A stretch of DNA of 64,000 bases, taken from contig NZ_CAKMHQ010000012.1 in NCBI RefSeq assembly GCF_927312905.1, positions 27,705 to 91,704 of the forward strand, in the 5' to 3' direction. The stretch comes from Candidatus Nitrotoga sp. 1052 (lineage in GTDB: Bacteria; Pseudomonadota; Gammaproteobacteria; Burkholderiales; Gallionellaceae). This document shows positions 1 through 8,600 of the stretch, in pieces. Within the stretch, counting starts at the first letter, position 1, and every line of letters begins with the position of its first letter. Both the position numbers and the translations under genes were made by a program. The notes under the pieces were generated by a model, which was given only the letters and a program-made list of their open reading frames with translations, was not told the origin of the DNA and did not search any database.

Positions 1-1
1 T

Positions 2-1018
2 CATGATCTCAACCAGCGCGAATACGAGCTCACCAAGCATGTCAGCCTGTTGCAGGTGAATCCGCTGGCGCTACTTCAATTACGCGCCACTGGGCGCTGC
101 ACCGTGATGCTGCCAGAATCGCTCTTCGATATGGACGGACCGGGTCACTACTTCCGTCGCGTCAAAACTGTAGCGGTGAGTATCCCCTGCGTAACCGGTC
201 CTTACGCCAGCGTTAACTGCACGCTGACGTTGTTGAAGAGCAGCATTCGCAAAACACAAGTCCTAAGTAATGACGGCTATGCACGTGCGAACGCCGAGGA
301 CGACCGCTTCAATGATTATTATGGAAGCTTGCAATCCATTGTTACTAGCTCGGCGCAGAATGACAGCGGCCTTTTCGAGACCAACCTGCGCGATGACCGC
401 TACCTGCCTTTCGAGAACTCTGGAGTGATCAGCGAATGGCAGTTGGAACTTCCGGCCAATCCCAGCAATGGCCAACCGCGCCAGTTCGATTACAACACGA
501 TCAGCGACGTAATCCTTCACCTCCGCTACACGGCGCGCGACGGTGGAGGCTTGCTGCGCAAGGAAGCAGTGAAAAACGTTGCGGCCACAATCGAGGCGGC
601 GCAAGCGGCAGGATCTGTGCGACTGTTCTCTGTACGGCACGAATTCCCCAGCGAGTGGGCAAAGTTCCAAGGGCAAACGCCGGGCGCCAGCCAACGCTTC
701 GAACTGGCCCTCAACTTGCGCGAGGAGCATTACCCGTTCTGGAGTCAAGGGAGCCTTGGCAGTGTACTGCGAATGGACCTCCTTGCGCGCAGCACAAAGA
801 TTCCGGTACCCGTCAGTTTAGATGTATTCGACAAGGCTGATCAACACGATGCAACAGCTAAGAAAGATACCTTAGCCAAGGATGCTGCGATGGGAAATCT
901 ACTGGTCAGTAAGCTATCTGAAATCAGTCTGCCTGCCAGCCCGATCAGCAAAGTGAGGTTCTTCTTTGAACAAAGGGAGATCAGTGACCTTTGGATTGGG
1001 CTAACATGGAGCAAGTGA
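2..1018 (+). CDS. Tc toxin subunit A (TcA), C-terminal part, 5' truncated by the window
   Basis: The reading frame is open from base 2, so this is the last ~338 residues of a much longer protein. TcA forms the pentameric, receptor-binding and membrane-translocating channel of Tc toxins; its C-terminus docks the TcB-TcC cocoon. The segment ELTKHVSLLQVNPLALLQL, the motif LPESLFDMDGPGHYFRRVK and the Asp-Gly-Gly turn near the end are typical of the TcA C-terminal TcB-binding domain. A start at base 50 would be an internal TTG and is not the true start. The cognate TcB-TcC gene lies 1.65 kb downstream on the opposite strand, so the two genes converge, which is unusual because tcA and tcB/tcC are mostly co-oriented. 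Family assignment is confident; the N-terminal part cannot be seen. Confidence 0.9.
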   Translation, partial: HDLNQREYELTKHVSLLQVNPLALLQLRATGRCTVMLPESLFDMDGPGHYFRRVKTVAVSIPCVTGPYASVNCTLTLLKSSIRKTQVLSNDGYARANAEDDRFNDYYGSLQSIVTSSAQNDSGLFETNLRDDRYLPFENSGVISEWQLELPANPSNGQPRQFDYNTISDVILHLRYTARDGGGLLRKEAVKNVAATIEAAQAAGSVRLFSVRHEFPSEWAKFQGQTPGASQRFELALNLREEHYPFWSQGSLGSVLRMDLLARSTKIPVPVSLDVFDKADQHDATAKKDTLAKDAAMGNLLVSKLSEISLPASPISKVRFFFEQREISDLWIGLTWSK

Positions 1019-1642
1019 GTGCGTTCAGTTTCGTGGAACTGCTGCGGAAAAAGCGAATTTTTTGGTCTACTCGACTCATACCGCAACGCCGATCCCTTAG
1101 CAGTAGGGAGTTAACTTGAAGCCAAAATGACGCAGTATGTCCAACCTCAACGCCTCGTTGTATCCTGCGTCAAAGGCCGAACTTGGCCCAAGTTTCACGT
1201 CCGAGAACCCTCTTAACCGGGCAGGCCTCGTCCGCTTTACTTTGTTCATAAAGAAAAATAATAAAAGACTGCTACTTCTCTTGATTTAAATAATTACCGT
1301 CAAGTATTAGCGATAACCGTCGGGCCACAAGAAGTTTGATGCCCGTCTGGGCAGACTCAACGTTTAATGCAATTTTTTGACGCCCTTTGAGGTAGCTCAC
1401 ACCAAGCCATCATTAGGAATTTTGAATTCGATCTTGTAATGCCTGTCTCCTCCCTTTATTTGTTATTCAAAAGAGTATTATCAGCCGTTCACCTAACCAA
1501 AAAACTTATTCACTAGCGCGAGACCGGGCTTCAAAATCCCCTTGCCGTCCCAGTGCGTGGAAGTACCAAGTCGAGGGTGGGGGTGGGGTACAGATTTATA
1601 ATCTCGTACCGAGCCGATTTCCTTGACACTCACCCACGTCCC
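1019..1642. other. Non-coding stretch after tcA
   Basis: No convincing gene was seen in this interval. It holds one copy of a ~95-bp imperfect direct repeat (1490-1587) whose partner lies beyond the TcB-TcC gene. The rest is AT-rich spacer with no tRNA and no clear terminator. Confidence 0.5.
1490..1587 (+). repeat. Imperfect direct repeat, copy 1 (partner 11140-11231)
   Basis: Shared blocks with the partner copy are an ACCTAA..AAAAACTTATTC run, CACTAG(C/T)GC, a GCTTC(A/G)AAAT core, and GGAAGTACC followed by AAG, CG and a G-rich tail ending GGGTGG. The two copies have the same orientation and lie about 9.65 kb apart on either side of the DnaC-like and TcB-TcC genes. Function is unknown; a footprint of the recombination that delivered the toxin segment is possible. 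Confidence 0.6.
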
Positions 1643-2366
1643 CTATGGCTCCCAGTCAAAAGTTACAAACTCGCCACTGTTCTCTCTGAGCCTGTCAGCA
1701 ATACACTCGCCGAGATATACCTTGACCTCTTCCACTGTCAGATTAGAGATAAAGATTGTTGGATAGCGTTTCTCGTAGCGCTCGTTGAGCAGATCAAATA
1801 AGAACAACTTTTCTGTCTCGCTGCCAATTTGCACGCCCACCTCGTCAAGAATTAACAGATCAGGGAATGTCATCGCGGCAACCGCTTGCCTTTCTGTTTC
1901 GTTGCTGTTTCTACTCCAAGTGTCCTTGATGCGTCTGATTGCACGTAGCACAGTGGTGAATAGTGCTGAGCAACTATCCCGGTGCATGATGCGCAGACCG
2001 ATACCCACGGCCAGATGGGTTTTGCCTGTGCCGGGCTTGCCGACAAACACGGCACAGCGCCCGCCTTTCAGCACATCGTCAAATGTGTCCGCGTAGTTGT
2101 CTGCGAAGGCAGCGCTATGCGTTGCGGTTCGGTTTCCGCTATAAATGATTTCAAGCTGCGATCTTGAAATCGGTAAGGGATCCCCGCCTGACCCACCCTG
2201 TGCTTCTAGCAGAGTAATTTTCTTCACGTACCCTGGTTTCCTTTTTTGCTTTTTTTCTCGCTTCAACCTCTCCATTGCACATTGGGCATCTTGACCAGAC
2301 GGCGCTAAAAATATGTCTGCTTTCAAACTCGCCGTGGGTCGCGCGGATTGATGGAACAATAATCAA
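1643..2366 (-). pseudogene. DnaC/IstB-like AAA+ ATPase, probably frameshifted
   Basis: The 3' frame (1643-2359) encodes a helicase-loader type ATPase with Walker A GKPGTGKTHL and Walker B LLILDEVG, and ends normally. Immediately upstream, the other frame (to about 2366) encodes THGEFESRHIFSAVWSRC followed by PMCN, which matches the small zinc-binding N-terminus of phage-type DnaC proteins. The frames join in an A-rich stretch near 2236-2255, where one extra base would explain the break. The shift needed is +1, so a classical -1 slippery site does not account for it. The first expected Cys of the zinc site reads as Arg. DnaC proteins load DnaB helicase during replication; the gene is isolated here between toxin genes. 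A sequencing error in the A-run is an alternative to real decay. Confidence 0.6.
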
Positions 2367-2672
2367 TTGTGTGTCGCATAATCACGGTCATCGCGAGTCC
2401 CATGCTCCCAAAACCGGCGTTGCCACAAGCCGCGTTAACCCGCATTCGCTGCGCACCTTTGAACACCGCTCAGTTATGTGCAAGGACTTCGTAAAATGTT
2501 GTTTAATCAAATGCCAGCGGTTGGTAAAACAATCATCGTCGGGCGGTACTGTCCGCCCTACGACCTGCATGTAGCAAATCTCATTCCGCGGTTCCTCCAT
2601 GTGGCAGAACCTTAAACGGTTCCCGCCTTACGGGGGTTACGCCAATCCAACGTACTGCCGCATGATACTGCG
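2367..2672. other. Intergenic, nothing recognised
   Basis: No gene can be supported here. Short inverted GC-rich stretches occur near 2540-2570 and 2605-2635; the latter lies just past the stop of the large TcB-TcC gene and might aid termination, but no T-run is evident. Confidence 0.35.
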
Positions 2673-5600
2673 TTATCTCTTTTCATCAGTATGAGTATCA
2701 GGCACCCCAATATCTTGGAATTGCAAATACATGTATATATGTGGATCAAGCAAATGTTGCGTGGCATCCATCAAGGAAGGTGCCACTAATCTCGCACCGG
2801 CAGTCAGTCCCGTTGGTAATAACCCTGGTATTTTGAGGGGGTTGACAAGCCTGAGTGTCCCTCCCAACCCTAAAGACTCTAATTCACGACCACGCGCCAT
2901 GGGACTTAGGTGTGCTAGACTACCGTATGCGCCCTGTCTAAGCGCAAGTTGTCCTTTTTCGTAAATTCTTCGTTGAGCACTATTCATTGCTTGCCATTCT
3001 TTTACAGATGCCTCGGCAAGAGGCTCTGGGAATAGTCCAGGTCCTGGACGCAAGCGAGAGCAAACTACACCGAGTGAGAATGCCCCCTCAGCAAGTCCAC
3101 CTATAAGTGCGCCTTTTTCCATGCCTTTTTCTCCGCCAAACATCAGTCCAGTTGCTCCTCCCACCAAGCCACCGGGAGAACTCAAACTTAAGACAGTTCC
3201 TACCGCTTTGTTGGTTTCAAGATCTTGCTCCTTTGTTGTTTTCCCGCTGTAGGAAGCTCCAAGTTCCACTGCGCTCACTAATGTGCTAGCCGTACCTCCA
3301 GCAGATAGCATAGCTCCTGCTAATGCAATGCCCCAGCCTATAGGACTAGAAAGTATAATGGCACCGCCAAGAATGGTTGCACTACTACCAAGTAGTAAAC
3401 CTGCGCCTCCACGACTCCAAAAACTTCTATTTTCAGCTGCTTTGGGATAAGTAGAATCTATGTCCTTCGGTACATTATTTCGCTGAGGACCAACTCCACG
3501 AACTATAGTTTCATAAACAGGAGGTTCGGTTGGAGCCTTTGGAACAGGAGCTTCAACCACTGACGAAGGATGTTCAGGACTTTCTAAGAGAATGGCTTCA
3601 TGTTGAGTTCCTACAGGATCTACATGTATAACAGGATTATTTGCCGTATATTGATAAATGTTTAATCCATCCCCCACGCCAATCGGATCGCAACCCACCC
3701 ATCGCCCCAACCACCCCGCATAATATCTAGCCCCATGATAATTAAAACCGGATTCCTCATCCCGCTCCTTGGCCGTATATCGATACCGTTTTGGCACCTC
3801 AGTCTGTTTCCGAGTCGCTTCATAAGCCGTCGTGCCATAAGGGTGAAATTCCTCATAAGAGATAATCTGCGCCTTGTCATCCAGTTCTAACGCCGCCGAA
3901 CCGAGGTGATTACTGTACTGGTAGCGGTAAAGAGGACCTGTTTTCAGCCTGGCGTTATCGGTTTGCAGCACATCATCAATCAGCAAAACCCGTTGCTGGC
4001 CTTCAAATACATGAACCGATTCGATTTCTTCCACCAAAGTACCGTTCTTAAATTTGCGGTAAATCTCCAGCCCACCCAAGTCGATCCGTTCCTCCACAGT
4101 GCCGAGCCCCCGTTCCAGCCGCTTGCGCGTGCGTTGCTTGTCCGCACCGTAATTGTAATAGGCCAACCCGCCACCTTGTAAATTGAGAAAATGGATCATG
4201 TCGCGATAATCCCAGCGGATGTATTGGACTGGGGCAACATTGGCGACATTGAGCATGTTACCGTGCGGGTCGTAGTCGTAGCGGATAGGATCCTCTATTT
4301 TATCGCCTCTTTGGGTGCTCATCAGGCGATTGCTGTTTTCCGCAGTGGCGTAATCCCGCGTCCAACTTCCCGCCGCTCCAGCCTCATGGCGCATGCGCTC
4401 AAAGTTACCGACAGCATCGTAGAAATATTTCTGGGTATAGTTGCGCAAGGCACCGGATATCACCGGAAAATCCACTTGCTCGGGCGATACCGTGATTTGC
4501 GGCGGCGGATCTGGAGCGGTGGCGCTTTCGCGGCCACTGGCTTCGGTTAACCGGTAGAGCGAATCGTAGGTATAACGACTGACTGGTTCAACCATCTGAT
4601 TCTTAAAAAACACTGGTTCATAAGCATCATCACGTATTTCTGTGATATTGCCCACCGGGTCGTAGATGTAATAGAGATTCTGCAGGACTTTGTCGTCCTT
4701 CAATCCACTCGCCGCTTGCGGTAATGGCTGCTCAAAACCGGTACGGGTTGTGCGCAATTGCTGTAAGCGGAAAGTTTCCTCATCGTAGTGGTAGCGAGTT
4801 ACCGTGCCATTGCCGTATTGGATACGTTGTTTTTGCCCTTTGGCGTCGTACTCGATCCCTTGAAGGGCAACGGTTCTTTGCGCTTGCGGCCCTTCGGTAT
4901 ATCCAGTTGCGGTCTTGGTGGCATGAAGGATCAGTGTTTCACTGGCCAGTACGCCACGCGGGCTATACTGGGGTTCATAAACCGCAACCCGGCTGCCGGG
5001 TGTGGCGTTGTGCCAATTGAAGAGCCGCGACATTCGGTTCAGGGCGTCGTACTCGGTAATCTGGGTAAAGGTCTCGATCTCCAGCACCGCCGTCGCCGAA
5101 CCCGGCTGCCAGTCGATCATTGGCGCTTTGAAAGCTTGCGCCAACTGGCGGCGCAGTTCCAGTGAATTGCCCTTGAAATCGAGCCGCTCGACCTGCTTCA
5201 GACCGCCGGAATCGAAATGCTTGTGAAGCTGTCCGCGTATATTGCGGATATGGGCATCAGCAATGTTATCTCTTGTATCGATGTATTCGAAGCGCTCGAT
5301 CATCTGCGCAGCGCCGCCATTGATCACGAGCCAATTCGCTACAGGACGATGCAATGCATCGTATCCGGTAAAAAATACACGATGCTCGGCGAATACGGTA
5401 CCTTCTTCGTCCTGCCGGTCATTAAAATCCCACGCCACCATCGGCTTACCTGCCGCATCGTTGATCATCCAACGATCACCGGCATCCATGCTGTGCTGGA
5501 ACAGGAGATTGCCGGCGATGTCGTAAGAGGGCGCGAAGCCACTAATCGGGTCTATGACTTGATTACTCGGCACTGGCGGCTTGATGTATTGCATCACCCG

Positions 5601-8600
5601 ATTGTTCCGGGCATCGCGAATCCACAGCGGCTTGCCTTCAGCGTCGAGCTTGGTGAAAGTAAGATATTTTTCGTCCTTCAGCGCACCGGCCGCGTCTTTC
5701 ACGCGATTATGAACGATGGAAATGACGTCGCGGCCAAGGCTGTCGAGTATCGTGAGCGCGGGGGTGTTGTCGTGCTGAGCCGCGAGCCAGGCGGCCCGCT
5801 GATCTGGCGTGGCTAAGAGTTCGCCGGTTATTGGGTTGCGCGGTAACAGTTGGTCAGGATCGAGTGAATTGCGGTCGGTGTACCAATTGCTCTTTTTTAC
5901 GGTGTCATTCTGGTCGAAGTTGAGAACATGCCAGGGTGAGAACTCGACCCGGCTATAGCTGCCATCTGGCATTTCGGTGCGCACCTTGCGGCCGACGGCA
6001 TCGTAGTATATGACCGGCGTGACGCCTTCTTCCTTAGGCTCTTCGAATTTATGCCCGGATGAGCTGAAATAAGGTTCGTATTGTTTGACCGGTTTGCCCT
6101 TGTTGTTGAGAATGGTCTTGCCGTTGGCAATCCAGCGCAGGGGTTGTCCTGGTTTTTCGGGCTCCGCCTGGACTTTCTTCACCACCACACTACCCATGCC
6201 GTCGGAGTATTCGAAAGCGGTTTGTAGCGGGCTTTGCGTACCCAGTGCAAGCTGGCTGACGTGCTGCTCACGCACAATGCCGCAGGCGCAGGCGGGGTGT
6301 GTGGCCCAGGTGATCTTGCCATCCTTGATAGTTTCGCCAAAGTAGTATACGTGGCGAACGGTGGCGTGGCCCAGCCAGGTGCGCGCTTGCGCCTCGTCGA
6401 GGTCAGCTTGATCGAAAAATTTCGCGAGGTCGGCTAATGGCAGGTTGGCCAGAACATTGGTAAAGCCCGTGAGGTGATCGCCTTCCGTTCCTTTGCCCTT
6501 CACCGCCATCGCGGTGGGCAGGCCCAGTACGTCGAAGTAAATCTCGGACAGGTTGTCGTTGATGTCCTGCATTTCGCGTGGAGCGAGTACACGAAAGTCG
6601 AACTGGGTAACTGCGGTTGTATTCCCCATCGCGTCCGTGCTGGACTTAATAAACAGATCGTATTCCCCGTCGTATTTCAGCGTGGTGACGTTATCAAAAG
6701 GGTCGGTGTAACGTTCCGGCAAATAGAAGTGCTGCGCCGCATCGTCGGCAAAGCCGGCGATACCGGAGCGAATCCAGCATTGGCCTGTTAGCTCGGTGGC
6801 CGGAATGGATGCAAAGCGCGTAGCGAGTTTCGCGCCGGTGAGGTAGCCACTGCTGGCGGGATCGTTAAGCTTGGTGCGAGCAGTGGTAACGCCGTCGATG
6901 GGTTGATCAAGCTTATTGTTCCCCGCAGTGTCTTTGAATACAGCATCGAGCAGTTCCTCGGTCAGCGCCAGCTTGTAGCTTTCGTAGGTCAGACCCAGTC
7001 GGCCGTGTTCACCGAAAGGCAAGGGATCGACCAGGTTTTCAGCAAAGTATAGCGTCCGCGCGTGTTCGACCAGGCGTTTCTCCGGGGTAGTCCTGTTCGG
7101 TAGCTGGTGATAGGGAATGTCCGGCACGGGTGTGCCTGATTTCTGATACACGAAGCTGAGTTGAAACACTCGCAATTCATTAAGCGTGAAATACGTCTTC
7201 TGCGGCTTTATCCCTGTCAGCTCATAGTTCAGCACCTCACAGGGCAAGCGCAAGCGATGGTTGTCCGATGCTGTGTTCTTGTCCGCCGGTTTGATTTCGA
7301 AATCCTCCGTGTAACGCGTCTCAGAGTACGCTAAATGAGTTTCTTCCTTTTGGACTTGGCGGATGAGAAAAAGCGCATCGGTGAGTCCATCGGCCAGGCC
7401 AGCATCGTCCTCAAACTTGCCGAGGCGTGGATAGACGACGGCAACCGATTGCAGGACATTGGCATACTCGTCGAATTGAAGATTCAGGGTATGGGCAATG
7501 CGCGGATCGGGGCTGAGCTTAGTGAGTGCGGGTTCCCGAATGTCCAGTTCGTAGTGGTAGGTGATGGCTTCGCTTTCGGCGACCAGGAAAACGGCATGGC
7601 GGTTTCCGGCCAGCGGTTGCAGGCAACGGACGTGGCAATTGTGATAGGCGGTGGAAAATAGTTTCACCGGCAGTTGTTCCGGATCCTTGGGCCGTTCCAG
7701 CGCATCGATATCCAGTTCGACCACTTCCTGGCGCAGCATCATGCCTTTGCAGGCGCGCAGGGCTTCGCGCCACTCTTCGGCGCTGAGCTGTTGGGCATCC
7801 AAGTCGGGCTGGGGCAAGACAATCTCTTGAAAATTATTCGGGTTTTTGACTTTGCCTGGATATTTTTCTTCAAGCCAGCTGGGGAAGTATTCGTGCTCGA
7901 AGTGCGAGAGAATTTTCTCGCGGTCGAGAAAAGCGCCCGTATGATACCAAGTGACGGTTTTGACCGGCGGTTGGTAGAGCGTCTTGTTGTTAGTAATATA
8001 GGGGCTGGCGGCATTGCCTTGTTCGAATTCGCCATAGGACTCTACATCCACTTGCTCCACTCGACCAAAACCGCGAAACTCCCGTTCGATACCATCGAAA
8101 TAGCCGTGATGATAGGAATAAGTACTGGAAAAACTGGTCTTCCGCCAGTGGTCGGTAACGGTGGCTTTCTCGACGCAATGGACGGGGAAAGGCAGCTTGG
8201 TGATCCAGGGTTTCCCTGCAAGCTTGTCATTCAAATAAAACTTGGTGGAGGCGGCATACTCTACGCGTGTTTCCGCCCCTAAGTTGTTCACGGTTTTGAT
8301 CAATAGATGCGGTTTTTGTCCACCCATCAGATCGATGTAGCGCATGGGACAGCGTGCATAGTTTGGTAATGGCGATGACCAAACCAGGCAAGCGGTACCG
8401 TTACCCAGGAAATCCATGGCCTGGATAACGGCCAAGTTGTCAATTGCGGGGAGGGCCGGCAGTTCTATTCGTAGGCTCCAGCTATTACCCGATTGATTGA
8501 AATAGATATGAACACCCTGGCCGTGCAAATACAGGATGTCCGTGGTACCTGAGCCGTCAATGTCTGCAAGCCGTATACGGCGCGGATTAAACTGATCGCA

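Noticed and set aside
263..748. Long antisense frames under the TcA and TcB-TcC genes
   Set aside because: They mirror strongly supported coding frames on the other strand and show no ribosome sites or family features.
1525..1555. tRNA-like T-arm pattern (GGGCTTCAAAATCCCC)
   Set aside because: The flanking bases do not pair as a T-stem and no acceptor, D or anticodon arms could be built.
2236..2260. Programmed -1 ribosomal frameshift in the DnaC-like gene
   Set aside because: The A-runs look slippery, but the frames require +1, not -1, and no downstream structure is evident.
5217..5816. 199-codon plus-strand frame inside the TcB-TcC gene
   Set aside because: Antisense shadow of the Rhs-repeat region.
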